Source: Neolewinella xylanilytica
GTDB lineage: Bacteria; Bacteroidota; Bacteroidia; Chitinophagales; Saprospiraceae
Direction of reading: 5' to 3'
NCBI RefSeq assembly: GCF_002934605.1
Contig: NZ_PTJC01000006.1
Location: forward strand, 1,984,001-2,048,000
Length of the DNA stretch: 64,000 nt
This document shows positions 18,841 through 27,712 of the stretch, piece after piece (within the stretch, counting starts at the first letter, position 1; every line of letters begins with the position of its first letter). The notes under the pieces were generated by a model. It saw only the letters and a program-made list of their open reading frames with translations, had not been told where the DNA came from and made no database searches. The position numbers and the translations under genes are program-made.

Positions 18841-19626
18841 CTATTCCCCGTACCAGTTTCCAAGTCGGACCTCGATGTCTTCGTTCTCCGCGGTCACCAT
18901 TTGCCGGAATGCCTCCACGTCGCTTTTGGTGTCGTCCTGGTTACGGTAGTGGTAGGGATAGACGACCTGGGGGGCAAATTCCAGTACGGCGTCCGCTGCC
19001 TGCTCGATGTCCATCGTGTAGGGAAGGTTCATGCAAACGAAAGCGACGTCGATATTCTCCAGATCGCGCATGGCCGGCACTCCTTCCGTATCGCCACTGA
19101 TGTAGACCCGCTCCTGACCGAAGTCTAGCACGTAGCCGTTGAAATCTCCTTCGGGATGGAAATTTTCTTTCGGAGGGGGGTTGTATGCCGGTACGGCCGT
19201 GATGCCGATGTCTTCCCAGCTCCAATTCTCCCCGTTAGCGAGCGTATGCATTTCCGCGAAGGAGGTATCCTGCAGGGCATCCATGACCGTCTGCGGAGCC
19301 ACCAGGGTTGCCTGGGTCAGGTCGATGCCGCCGAGGGTCTCGGGATCCAGGTGATCGCCGTGGGTATGGGTAATGAGAACCAGGTCGGGGTTACCGTAAG
19401 ACGCGTACCGTTCCGCTCCGCCGTAGGGATCAACGAAAATCGTTTGGTCGCCGTAGGTCAGTACGATGGAACCGTGGTAGATTGGATGAACGGCTACGGA
19501 GTCAGGCAACTGCGATGCGTCGGAGGAATCATCCTGCCCGGGTTCGATGTCGGTGACCCCCGAGGAATTATTCGCGCAAGCGGGGAATAGCGCGGATAGG
19601 AATACGAGTAAGAAAAGGTGTTTCAT
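18841..19626 (-). CDS. MBL-fold metallo-hydrolase lipoprotein
   Basis: This metal-dependent hydrolase of the UlaG/YycJ-like beta-lactamase fold has about 261 residues from ATG at 19626. The N-terminus MKHLFLLVFLSALFPAC carries a lipobox, so it is anchored on the periplasmic side. The mature part has the metal motif THTHGDHLDPE, a strand pattern VLTYGDQTIFVDPYGG, ISGDTEGVPAM and a late HYRNQDD. The substrate is unknown. The frame extends upstream to 19644, but the lipoprotein signal fits the inner start. Confidence 0.85.
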   Translation of the reverse strand: MKHLFLLVFLSALFPACANNSSGVTDIEPGQDDSSDASQLPDSVAVHPIYHGSIVLTYGDQTIFVDPYGGAERYASYGNPDLVLITHTHGDHLDPETLGGIDLTQATLVAPQTVMDALQDTSFAEMHTLANGENWSWEDIGITAVPAYNPPPKENFHPEGDFNGYVLDFGQERVYISGDTEGVPAMRDLENIDVAFVCMNLPYTMDIEQAADAVLEFAPQVVYPYHYRNQDDTKSDVEAFRQMVTAENEDIEVRLGNWYGE

Positions 19627-19716
19627 AGATTGAGGATTCTGCATTTACGGTAGAACGATGAATGTACCAGGTAGTTGATTGTATTTTGCGCGCCCCAACT
19701 TCCTAGCTATCCGATC

Positions 19717-20418
19717 ATGCCCCACTGGGTCCGGTATATTTTCCTCCTTGCCGCCCTTGTTCGGGCCTCCGATCTCCGTAGCCAGCTACACCTTTTCAGC
19801 GGTGCGGCTTTTGAGCACGAAGTCACGCCCAACTGGGGGTACGAATTCGAGATCGAACACCGCCAGATCGTCAATACGGGTGCCGAAAACCGGGTCCTGG
19901 TCACCGGTGCGATCAACCGGCTGATCGGTCGGTATGTCAGTGTCGCGCCGGGACTGCGGATTACGCCGTTTTACGGTCAGGACCCGACGGAGGTACGAAT
20001 CTTTACGGACCTATATCTCGATTACCCGCTCGGTGATAGTCCGCTGACCCTGGAAGGCCGGCTCCGTTCCCAGTACGAATTCGAACTTACGGAGCGACCG
20101 TCGTCGGCCCAGGTAGCGGTCCGGCCCCGCATCGGACTGGCGTGTGAACTGCACGAAACCGTCGTGGTAGTGGGGGAAATGGAGACCCGCTACCGCTTCG
20201 ACGTCATCGATGGGATCACGGAGTATCGCTATACCCTCGGGCTCAGTGTGCTGCTTTCGACGCGGGTGAGCGTCGAATCGTTCATCCGCCTCGATTCGGA
20301 GCGAAAGCCCGAGGATGAAGAGGTAGTGGCCGGCATCCTGATCAACTACGTGCTGCCCGACCGCAGGCACCTCGACTGGGAGTACCGGCGCCCCTTCGGC
20401 CGGAGTTTGCTCTGGTAG
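19717..20418 (+). CDS. DUF2490 family outer-membrane-like protein
   Basis: This predicted beta-barrel of about 233 residues has a signal peptide (MPHWVRYIFLLAALVRASDLRS region). Alternating strands such as PNWGYEFEIEHRQIV, RLRSQYEFEL and VVVVGEMETRYRFD, ending RRPFGRSLLW, match DUF2490, a Bacteroidota outer-membrane family without known function. The start at 19717 is preferred over 19675 because it begins the signal peptide. It runs divergently from the MBL-fold lipoprotein and converges on the M14 peptidase. Confidence 0.75.
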   Translation: MPHWVRYIFLLAALVRASDLRSQLHLFSGAAFEHEVTPNWGYEFEIEHRQIVNTGAENRVLVTGAINRLIGRYVSVAPGLRITPFYGQDPTEVRIFTDLYLDYPLGDSPLTLEGRLRSQYEFELTERPSSAQVAVRPRIGLACELHETVVVVGEMETRYRFDVIDGITEYRYTLGLSVLLSTRVSVESFIRLDSERKPEDEEVVAGILINYVLPDRRHLDWEYRRPFGRSLLW

Positions 20419-20420
20419 GC

Positions 20421-23051
20421 CTACATCCCGGGAACCATCATCACCGCGTTTTGCATCAGGCGACTGGGGCCGCGCCAGAACATGCGGTAGTGCGGATTAT
20501 CCAGTAAATACACCAGCTGACCCTGGCCGATTTGCCGTACCCCCGCCCAGGCATTCCCCGCCAGTCGGTTGATCGCTTCCCGGGGAGCGTAACCGGCCGC
20601 CAGTAGCCTCGTCGAGTCAGCCGTATACCGCCCAACGGTTTGCAGCCCCGGTTCAGGCTCCAGAGAGCTGCTACCGAACTTCAGCGTGTAGACCTCCGGC
20701 TGCATCCCGAAAGCCAGTGGATGGGTCGTATCGAGAGAGGCGCGCAGGGCGCTTCCCGGGATGTTCTTTTTTCCGTAGTAATCGGTGCGTTCGGCGAAGG
20801 GCAGAAGGCTGGCACGCTCGGAGGTGTCGCGGTCGGCGACGTTGAGTTGCTGATCGGTAAAGTCATTGGAGGTGGTAAAGAACTCCGCGGTTTCTCCCAC
20901 CGTCACTAGGGTGCCACCGGCGGTAATCCAGTCCATGAGCACCCTCCGTTGCTCCTTGTCGAAGACTTCCTCCAGGTTATTCGCGTCGGGCAGGACCACC
21001 ACGTCGTAATCGAACAGGTCGGCATAGCCGTACCGCTGTCCGAATTTCGGTACGGCCGTTTGCCGAAGCACGGAAGTACGGATGCGGGTAACGGGCAACT
21101 GCGTTTCCCAGTCGAACAGAAAATAGATCTGCCCGCTGGTGTAGGTGTCGAAAGGCTCGTCTACCAACATGGCAACTCGCGGCTCGCGGAGGGGAAAGTT
21201 CCGGGTACTGGCTAGGTCGTTGCCATCGCGCATGCGGCCGGTGGTGAAGCGTTCGATCCGCAGCCCGAAGTCGGCTGCGAGTTGCCGCATGAGGGCCGGC
21301 AGCTCTCCTTCTTTCTCTAGGTTGCGTCCCCGCAGTACGATCAGGCTTCCGGCGGAGTACGTTGCTCCTGCATCGGTAGAGAAGGGTTCCAGCGATGCCC
21401 GCACCCGAAGGCCGTTCTTCCACAGGGCCGCGAGGGCCTGGGGAGCATTGCGCTGCGACCAGTCGATGACGTAGGCGTAGACCGGGGAATCCGTCGGGCC
21501 ACTCACCGTGCCCCGGCGCTCGATAACGGTAACCGGCTCGGTGTTGACCTGCACGGGAGCGTCGAAGGTATAGGCTTCCAGGTTGTAGGCCAGGGGCGCG
21601 GACCAGGTGGACATGTCGTACATCACACTGTCTTCAATCGCCAGATCATTAGCCAGGATGCTGTTGAGAAACAGGTGACGGGCCTGCTCGGTACCGACGA
21701 TCAGGCTGCCGGCCGGGTGAATACGGTCCGCTACTACCTGCCCGGTACGGTAGGACAGGCCGGGAGCGTCGAGCGGTTCGGTGGTGCGCTCCACCCGTAC
21801 TCCGTTCATCAGTAGCATCTGGAGGAAGTCGTCGAAATAGGGATTGCCATCGTTTTCGATGAGGTAGGCGGTTGTTTGCTGCTTGCTGTTGAGTGGATTC
21901 CAGGCGGCCAGGCTGTACCGCTGGAGGGCCTCCCTGTGCTTCGCGGCCGTTCTGAGCTGGGCGATGCTGGTGGAATAGTGATCCCAGATCCGTTGCCGGA
22001 GCGTCAGCACGTAACTGTCTTCGGTCTCCACGGCACGACCGGCCGCGATTCCGCCCTGTTCGACCAGCATACCGATGGCGCCCATCACGGAAGGATAACT
22101 GCTTCCGTAGCTGGGGTAAAAGAAATCGAAGCGGTCGCGGGTGAAGTAGCTGATACCCTTGGGATCGAAGGCCGCGATATTGGCGCGCCCGAAGGTGTCC
22201 GCCCAGTACTCGTAAGCGTCGGGAAGCAGCAGGTTACGGGGCATCGTTCCGGGTACCGTAAAGTAATTGGCGTCGTACCCTTGCTCGTGGTAATCGGTGT
22301 GCACGCTCGGCATCCAACGTTGGTAGGCACGGGTATGACCGCGGCTTTCGGGATGGACGCCCCATACCCAATCCCGATTGAGGTCGAACCAGTAGTGGTT
22401 GGTTCGGCCGTTCGGGAAGGGGGCGTAATGCTCCAGATCGTGGGGTTCTTCTCCCCCGGTGGCGCGGGCCATGCCGTTATACCAGTACACGTAGCGGTCG
22501 CGGCCATCGGGGTTGATGCAGACGAAGAGTAGATTGACGGTGCTGGCCAGGGCGGTCTCGGTGACCGGGTCCTCGGTTGTGGCTAGTTCGTAGGCAACCT
22601 GCATGGCGGCTTCCGTGCTGCTCGCTTCGTTGCCGTGGATGTTGTAACTGTAGCTATTGATAACGGGTTGGCTTGCCAGCAGGCTTTCCACCTGCGCGCC
22701 GTCGCCCTCCCAACTGTCTACCAATTGTAGCTGGGTGGCTCGAATAGCTTCCAACCGCTCCATGTTCTCCGCGTTGGTGGCGATAACCAGCAAAAGCGGG
22801 CGTCCCTCGTAGGTACTCCCGTAGCGTTCTACCCGGAGGCGCGGACTCTGCTCGTCAAGGTAATCGAAGTAAGCCACCGATGCGGCGTATTCCGTGAATC
22901 GTTCCCCCAGTCGATAGCCCAGAAACTGCCGTGGACTAAGGATCTCGGACTGATCCAGATTTTCCGGAAAATCCAGACGCTCGTAGATATCAGTTTGCGC
23001 GTGTAAAAAGGCTAAATAAAAAAAGAAAATTACGGATGAGTAAAGTTTCAT
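20421..23051 (-). CDS. Secreted M14 family zinc carboxypeptidase
   Basis: This exported metallopeptidase has 876 residues. After a signal peptide (MKLYSSVIFFFYLAFLHAQ), the M14 catalytic domain covers roughly residues 50-370. The zinc motif HxxE is seen as NIHGNEASSTEA near residue 138, and later come NPDGRDRYVYW and the His of VHTDYHEQGYDANYF. The C-terminal ~450 residues include a glutamine-amidotransferase-like segment (DVVVLPDANN, WITAGGTLVTVGETAEFF), an architecture seen in large Bacteroidota M14 proteins. No T9SS tail is evident. A TATCTTTA box lies 25 bases upstream of the start. Confidence 0.92.
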   Translation of the reverse strand: MKLYSSVIFFFYLAFLHAQTDIYERLDFPENLDQSEILSPRQFLGYRLGERFTEYAASVAYFDYLDEQSPRLRVERYGSTYEGRPLLLVIATNAENMERLEAIRATQLQLVDSWEGDGAQVESLLASQPVINSYSYNIHGNEASSTEAAMQVAYELATTEDPVTETALASTVNLLFVCINPDGRDRYVYWYNGMARATGGEEPHDLEHYAPFPNGRTNHYWFDLNRDWVWGVHPESRGHTRAYQRWMPSVHTDYHEQGYDANYFTVPGTMPRNLLLPDAYEYWADTFGRANIAAFDPKGISYFTRDRFDFFYPSYGSSYPSVMGAIGMLVEQGGIAAGRAVETEDSYVLTLRQRIWDHYSTSIAQLRTAAKHREALQRYSLAAWNPLNSKQQTTAYLIENDGNPYFDDFLQMLLMNGVRVERTTEPLDAPGLSYRTGQVVADRIHPAGSLIVGTEQARHLFLNSILANDLAIEDSVMYDMSTWSAPLAYNLEAYTFDAPVQVNTEPVTVIERRGTVSGPTDSPVYAYVIDWSQRNAPQALAALWKNGLRVRASLEPFSTDAGATYSAGSLIVLRGRNLEKEGELPALMRQLAADFGLRIERFTTGRMRDGNDLASTRNFPLREPRVAMLVDEPFDTYTSGQIYFLFDWETQLPVTRIRTSVLRQTAVPKFGQRYGYADLFDYDVVVLPDANNLEEVFDKEQRRVLMDWITAGGTLVTVGETAEFFTTSNDFTDQQLNVADRDTSERASLLPFAERTDYYGKKNIPGSALRASLDTTHPLAFGMQPEVYTLKFGSSSLEPEPGLQTVGRYTADSTRLLAAGYAPREAINRLAGNAWAGVRQIGQGQLVYLLDNPHYRMFWRGPSRLMQNAVMMVPGM

Positions 23052-23663
23052 GAGTTGTATTTCGGGAGTGTGGCCGTAAAGATACCCTCCGGGACCTCGC
23101 CCCCTCCGGGCCGAATCACATAGGCGGCTATTTGAGAATGGGAGGGTATCAATTCCTCTGCTGTGGCATCAATGGTTGAGTCGTTACAGCAACTGCCGTG
23201 TAACGCCAATCGGGGTAGCTTGGGGGATCAGTGTGCGTGCAGTCATTTCGACTTGTTTTCACCCCGTAAAGGACGGAACGTAAAATATCGTGGAGCAGGC
23301 CGTTTACCGAATCATTTTCAATGGATTAGCCGAACATTCTAATAATCTTCTTCTATCTTATAGCGAAAAGCTGCATACGACGACCGCATTCTAACCTATA
23401 GCTACCGTTTCCTCAATCATTTCATTATTCTAGCGAAGGAGGACAATTTTAGGGAAGCGAAACAAGCTATAGACGCGGATAATCGACTGATTATTTGGTT
23501 TATAGTGTCTCTCTCGAAACAAGCCTAGCGTTTTTGCCTTAGCCTTGGTGATGTCCCCGCCGTGGCCGCGATTCGGTCACTACCGGTGAGTCCCGGCCGG
23601 CTCTACGGAGCGGTCGTTTGAGAAGAAACTGATACCCTACACACTCTTTTACACGTCAAACAC
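23052..23663. other. 612-bp intergenic region with an AT-rich orphan reading frame
   Basis: No credible gene is present. The M14 promoter box lies at 23077-23084 (minus strand). The stretch at about 23330-23520 is visibly more AT-rich than its surroundings. It contains a 54-codon stop-free frame (23364-23525, plus strand) with no ATG, GTG or TTG start at its head, using rare AGG and ATA codons. It could be the remnant of a transferred gene or chance. No terminator or clear promoter for the downstream MORN-caspase gene was found. Confidence 0.5.
23077..23084 (-). promoter_or_regulatory. Likely M14 peptidase promoter (TATCTTTA)
   Basis: TATCTTTA on the minus strand, one base from TAnnTTTG, lies 25 bases before the peptidase ATG. 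Confidence 0.4.
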
Positions 23664-25304
23664 ATGTCTAAACTGCTTATCCTGCCGTTGGTGCTCCTTA
23701 TGTGCACTACGGCGCTCCGCGCCCAGGGCCACTGTCAACGCGGGAACTGCTACGACGGAGCCGGAACCCTTCGCTTCGCCGACGGGGCCCTCTATAACGG
23801 TGCGTTCAAGGAAGGAAAATTCGACGGCCAGGGAACGCTGACGTACCCTGACGGATCGGTCTACCGTGGCAACTTCAGCAACCAATTGCAGGATGGTCCG
23901 GGGCGGTTGGTCGATGCCCGGGGCAATAGCTACGAAGGGATGTGGCACCTCGGACGCCGGCACGGCAAGGGCCGCGCGATGTTCGCCGATGGCGGTGAAA
24001 TCGTGGGTACTTGGGTAGACGATAAACTAAACGGGGAGGTTTCCTTCTCCTTTGCCAACCGGGATTTCTACGAAGGGGGCATGCAGGAGGACATGATGAG
24101 CGGCTACGGTCGCATGGAGTACGCCAACGGCGACCGCTACACCGGCAATTGGTCGCAAAACGTCAAACACGGGAAAGGCAGCTTGGAATACGGAAACGGC
24201 ACCATGGTATCCGGCGTCTGGGAACACGGTAAATTGGATATCGATTGGTCGGGACTGGGCTTCGTGGGCAATACCGCTGAGCTACCCGACTGCAACGAAG
24301 GTTGTCCCGACGGAACGGGCCGCTATACCTACGCCGACGGAACGGCCTTTTTCGGCACCATCCGCAACGGTATTCCCGACGGGCGGGGAACGGTACTGTT
24401 CCCCAACGGCAACACCTACCACGGTAATTTTCGGGAACACCTTCCCGAAGGCCTGGGTGTCATGCAGTACCGCAACGGATCCATCGAAGGGGGTGTATGG
24501 GAAAACGGCACCCTCTACCGTCGTCTCTACGAAGGAAGCGGCTCCCCCGCGCCGGAACTGGCCACCGAGTACGACGAGGAAGTGAAGGTGTGGGCGGTAG
24601 TGGTGGGTTGCGCTTACTACCAACACATGAAGACCTTGCGGTACACGGACGACGACGCCTATCAATTCTACGCCTTTCTAAAAAGTATTGAGGGCGGAGC
24701 CCTCAGCGATGACCAGGTAAAAGTGCTTATCGACGAAGACGCGACCCACGACAACATCCTGGCCGCCATGCGGGATACCTACCGCCAGGCCGACGAGAAC
24801 GACGTCATACTTTTCTACTTCAGCGGCCATGGACTTCCCGGCTCCTTTCTACCGGTGGATTACGACGGTACCGAGCGGGCGTTAAAGCACGATGAGGTAC
24901 ACCAGGCCCTCCAGATGAGCCGCTCCCGCCATAAGCTGGTTATCGCCGATGCCTGCCACAGTGGCAGCCTGGCGGCCCGCAGCGGGGGAAGTAACGAAAA
25001 AATGTTATCCGACTACTATTCGGCGCTGAACAGCGCCCGTTCCTCCACGGCGCTGATGATGTCCAGCAAAGGGGAAGAGATCAGCCTGGAAGACGGTGGC
25101 CTGCGCTCCGGAGTGTTCAGCCACTACCTCATCCGGGGAATGAAGGGCGAGGCCGACGCCAATCACGACCGGATCGTTTCCATTCAGGAGCTGTTTGCCT
25201 TCGTACACCGGGAGGTACGGGGATACACGGGCAATATCCAGACGCCGACCCTAACGGGCAGCTACGACGAACAGATGCCGATTTCGATTATCCGCGCCAG
25301 GTAA
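23664..25304 (+). CDS. Exported MORN-repeat caspase-like protease
   Basis: This is a clan CD (C14-like) peptidase fused to MORN repeats, 546 residues. A signal peptide (MSKLLILPLVLLMCTTALRAQ) is followed by about ten MORN repeats (residues ~30-290; for example YNGAFKEGKFDGQGTL, YTGNWSQNVKHGKGSL). The caspase p20-like domain (~310-546) has the catalytic dyad His389 in FYFSGHGLPG and Cys431 in IADACHSGSLA. MORN repeats typically contact membranes or form dimers. Its position outside the cytoplasm is unusual for a caspase fold. No partner gene is adjacent. Cleavage specificity cannot be read from sequence. Confidence 0.9.
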   Translation: MSKLLILPLVLLMCTTALRAQGHCQRGNCYDGAGTLRFADGALYNGAFKEGKFDGQGTLTYPDGSVYRGNFSNQLQDGPGRLVDARGNSYEGMWHLGRRHGKGRAMFADGGEIVGTWVDDKLNGEVSFSFANRDFYEGGMQEDMMSGYGRMEYANGDRYTGNWSQNVKHGKGSLEYGNGTMVSGVWEHGKLDIDWSGLGFVGNTAELPDCNEGCPDGTGRYTYADGTAFFGTIRNGIPDGRGTVLFPNGNTYHGNFREHLPEGLGVMQYRNGSIEGGVWENGTLYRRLYEGSGSPAPELATEYDEEVKVWAVVVGCAYYQHMKTLRYTDDDAYQFYAFLKSIEGGALSDDQVKVLIDEDATHDNILAAMRDTYRQADENDVILFYFSGHGLPGSFLPVDYDGTERALKHDEVHQALQMSRSRHKLVIADACHSGSLAARSGGSNEKMLSDYYSALNSARSSTALMMSSKGEEISLEDGGLRSGVFSHYLIRGMKGEADANHDRIVSIQELFAFVHREVRGYTGNIQTPTLTGSYDEQMPISIIRAR

Positions 25305-25315
25305 TTGCTACCCAG

Positions 25316-26293
25316 CTAATCGGGCTGGGTATAGATATAATACTCTACGGCCTTTGGGGAGAATTCGACATCCCGGATATATTCCGGGACCCGGGTCAGC
25401 CGTACCGGAACAGTATTCATTCCATCCGAGGTTTGCAGCCGGCTGACGTCGGCTTCCACGCGAAAATCCGACCGGCGAATTTGCCCGAACGCGCGCTGGG
25501 GAACGGTGGCCGTCACCGTGGCATAAGCCGGGAAGACGCGGGAGGAATCCACCGAGGGCGCATTGTACAATTCGATGGGTACGCGAAACTGCCGTTCGAT
25601 GAAGGGTTCCACTTCCAAAGATAAAGCTACGCTGGTGTAGTTGAGGGTCAACCCCTCCGGCGTGGGTTCAAGGGGTACGGTGGCTTCCACGTCCTGCCGG
25701 AGGTCATCCAGGATCAAAGATGTAGTCGGCCAGGAGGTGATATCCTCCAGCGCATCGATCGCGCCACTTATGGTTACACTGTCCGGACTGAACCGCACGT
25801 CACTCACCGCGGCGTACCCGACCTCGAAGCTGACGGCTACGTTGGATACTACCGGCACCCGCTTCCCGTCGCGGGGGGTAGTCAAAACCCGCTGCGGTTC
25901 GTAGCCCATATTCTCTACTTCCAGGTCTCCGCTGCTCAACTGCCTGCGAATGGCTTGCTCGAGCACGTTGCCGCTCAGCAGGTACTGCTCGTCGTCGTTG
26001 ACGTCCAGCAGAATGTCGACGGTTTTCCCCCGGATGCTCTCCACGATCAGGTTCCATCCCCTACCCCGGATTTGTACGGGGATTGACCGGGGCGGCTGAC
26101 CAGCGATGGCCCGATTCGGGCTCACGTTGTACTGTATATTGACCGTCTTGTCGATCTCGTAGGTCTGGGAGAGGTTTAGGATCAGCCAGAAGACAAACGC
26201 CAGGCCGATACAGAACAGCAGTACCTGCCGGTCGGTGGCGGCCATATTCCGCAGGGGAATACTATCCTTCAGTTTTTGGAGGGTAAATTGCAT
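25316..26293 (-). CDS. YbbR/CdaR domain protein
   Basis: This membrane-anchored periplasmic protein has one N-terminal helix (VLLFCIGLAFVFWLILNL) and tandem YbbR beta domains (~residues 45-320). In Firmicutes the YbbR protein CdaR regulates the diadenylate cyclase CdaA; in Bacteroidota the gene usually sits in a housekeeping cluster with yajC, as here. The start is taken at ATG 26293 (MQFTLQKLKDSI). An in-frame ATG at 26317 would add eight residues and deepen the overlap with yajC, so the choice is uncertain. Co-transcribed with yajC and the DUF1573 lipoprotein. Confidence 0.85.
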   Translation of the reverse strand: MQFTLQKLKDSIPLRNMAATDRQVLLFCIGLAFVFWLILNLSQTYEIDKTVNIQYNVSPNRAIAGQPPRSIPVQIRGRGWNLIVESIRGKTVDILLDVNDDEQYLLSGNVLEQAIRRQLSSGDLEVENMGYEPQRVLTTPRDGKRVPVVSNVAVSFEVGYAAVSDVRFSPDSVTISGAIDALEDITSWPTTSLILDDLRQDVEATVPLEPTPEGLTLNYTSVALSLEVEPFIERQFRVPIELYNAPSVDSSRVFPAYATVTATVPQRAFGQIRRSDFRVEADVSRLQTSDGMNTVPVRLTRVPEYIRDVEFSPKAVEYYIYTQPD

Positions 26294-26573
26294 TCGTGAG
26301 TTCCTGGGAGATGGCATTCTTGGTAACCTGAATGTAGGTTTTATTACCCACGTTGATCGTGACGATCTTATCCTCGACCTTATCGACGATACCTAAAATA
26401 CCGCTGGCGGTAACGACGCGCTGCCCCTTGGTCAGGCCTTCCATAAAGTTCTTTTGCTGCTTGCTGCGGCGGCGTTGGGGGATGATCATGGTGAATACGA
26501 TCACGGCCAGCATGGCCAGCATAAAAAAGCCGCTGGTGAAAATGTCGCCACCGGCTTGTAAATAGATATTCAT
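26262..26573 (-). CDS. yajC: Preprotein translocase subunit YajC
   Basis: This small inner-membrane protein of 103 residues associates with SecDF and the Sec translocon. One N-terminal helix (FFMLAMLAVIVFTMIIPQRR) is followed by the typical QQRRRSKQQKNFMEGL-like basic segment and a KOW/SH3-like domain (GQRVVTASGILGIVDKVED, TYIQVTKNAI). It overlaps the YbbR gene and starts 9 bases after the DUF1573 lipoprotein gene, forming a conserved Bacteroidota gene order. Confidence 0.95.
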   Translation of the reverse strand: MNIYLQAGGDIFTSGFFMLAMLAVIVFTMIIPQRRRSKQQKNFMEGLTKGQRVVTASGILGIVDKVEDKIVTINVGNKTYIQVTKNAISQELTNAIYPPKTEG

Positions 26574-26582
26574 ACGTAACGT

Positions 26583-27053
26583 TTATTCATTGATGACCGT
26601 CCCGTCTACGTAAATCGTAGTTATGGACGGATTGGTGTTGGCCGTAAGGGTCACGGGCTTGCGTTGCCGGCCGTACTTGTGGGTGGTATTAAAAACGACT
26701 TCCACGGTTCCGGTTGCTCCCGGTGCGACCGGCTCCTTCGGGTAACTCGGAACGGTACACCCACAGGTGGAACGGGCATCCGTGATGAGAAGCGGCAGCT
26801 TACCGGTATTGGTGAACGCGAAGGTATGCCGCACGATGGTGCCTTCCTTTACCTCCCCGAAAACATATTCGGTTTCGGCGAAATCCATGGTGGCCGCCGT
26901 TGAGCTGTCCGGCGCCGATTCCGCCACGGCGTTGCGGATTACCGCCGCGTTGCCGGCGGCCGCGGGGGCCACCGTCTCGGCCGGCGGTTGCGGATCTTCC
27001 GCGCAGGCCAAAATTACGGTAAGCGGCAGGCAGTTTAGCAGCAGCTTGAGCAT
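26583..27053 (-). CDS. DUF1573 domain lipoprotein
   Basis: This lipoprotein of about 156 residues has signal MLKLLLNCLPLTVILAC, a low-complexity Pro/Ala/Glu linker, then one DUF1573 domain (ARSTCGCTVPSYPKEPV, APGATGTVEVVFNT, RKPVTLTANTNP). The frame is open further upstream to 27107. However, a perfect -7 box at 27073-27080 lies inside that extension, so the start is ATG 27053, where the lipobox fits. It is the first gene of the yajC/YbbR unit. Function of the family unknown. Confidence 0.88.
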   Translation of the reverse strand: MLKLLLNCLPLTVILACAEDPQPPAETVAPAAAGNAAVIRNAVAESAPDSSTAATMDFAETEYVFGEVKEGTIVRHTFAFTNTGKLPLLITDARSTCGCTVPSYPKEPVAPGATGTVEVVFNTTHKYGRQRKPVTLTANTNPSITTIYVDGTVINE

Positions 27054-27072
27054 ACGGGGGTTAGTTGAGCGC

Positions 27073-27080
27073 CAAAGATA
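27073..27080 (-). promoter_or_regulatory. Promoter of DUF1573-yajC-YbbR operon (TATCTTTG)
   Basis: A perfect TAnnTTTG box on the minus strand, 19 bases before ATG 27053. It rules out the longer ORF start. Divergent from the aroK promoter. Confidence 0.6.
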
Positions 27081-27157
27081 AACACCCAGCGCCATCCGCA
27101 TACCCAACTAGCCGGGTCCGCCGGCCCGCGCGGGAGGATTAAACCCTGGCGAGCGCT

Positions 27158-27165
27158 TATCTTCG
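27158..27165 (+). promoter_or_regulatory. aroK promoter (TATCTTCG)
   Basis: A -7-like box TATCTTCG, one mismatch from consensus, 27 bases before the aroK ATG. Confidence 0.45.
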
Positions 27166-27192
27166 CCTGGATCACACAAATCAGCAACGGTA

Positions 27193-27708
27193 ATGCGCGT
27201 TTTTCTTACCGGCTTTATGGGTTCGGGAAAGAGTTTCTCCGGGCTGCGGCTCGCTGCGAAAATGGGGTTGCCGTTCATCGATCTGGATGACCTGCTGGAG
27301 CAACGGGCCGGCATGCCGATAACCCGGCTTTTTGCCAACCACGGGGAAGCCCATTTTCGGCAATTGGAAGCCCAGCTGCTGCGCGGCTTCGACACCCTTC
27401 CCATGTTCGTGGTGGCCACCGGCGGCGGTACGCCCTGCTTCCACGACAATATGGAGTGGATGAACCAGCACGGCCTCACCGTTTTTATCGACCCGACCGT
27501 CGACATCATCGCCCGCCGCCTGAGTAAAGAACGCGACAAGCGCCCCCTGCTCCACGGTGGCGACGACCTGGTCAGCCTCATCGAAACGAAATTGCAGTCG
27601 CGACGGAGTTGCTACGAAAAGGCCACTTATCACGTCCGCCAGACGAATCCAAAACAGGACATGGTGCGTTTGATCGATGCGCTCCTGCAACAACCCGACG
27701 CATTTTAA
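27193..27708 (+). CDS. aroK: Shikimate kinase
   Basis: This cytoplasmic enzyme phosphorylates shikimate with ATP in the chorismate pathway. It has 171 residues, the normal family length. The P-loop GFMGSGKS sits at residues 7-14. Next come IDLDDLLEQRAGMPI (shikimate-binding Asp), EAHFRQLE (Arg), ATGGGTPC (the GGG substrate loop) and the lid RDKRPLL. The subtilase gene starts 4 bases downstream and is probably co-transcribed, though it is functionally unrelated. Confidence 0.96.
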   Translation: MRVFLTGFMGSGKSFSGLRLAAKMGLPFIDLDDLLEQRAGMPITRLFANHGEAHFRQLEAQLLRGFDTLPMFVVATGGGTPCFHDNMEWMNQHGLTVFIDPTVDIIARRLSKERDKRPLLHGGDDLVSLIETKLQSRRSCYEKATYHVRQTNPKQDMVRLIDALLQQPDAF

Positions 27709-27712
27709 CTCC

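Noticed and set aside
23052-23663. tRNA or other housekeeping RNA in the large gaps
   Set aside because: No cloverleaf with a GGTTCGA-type T-arm and matching acceptor stem, and no RNase P, tmRNA or SRP RNA core motif, was found in any of the gaps.
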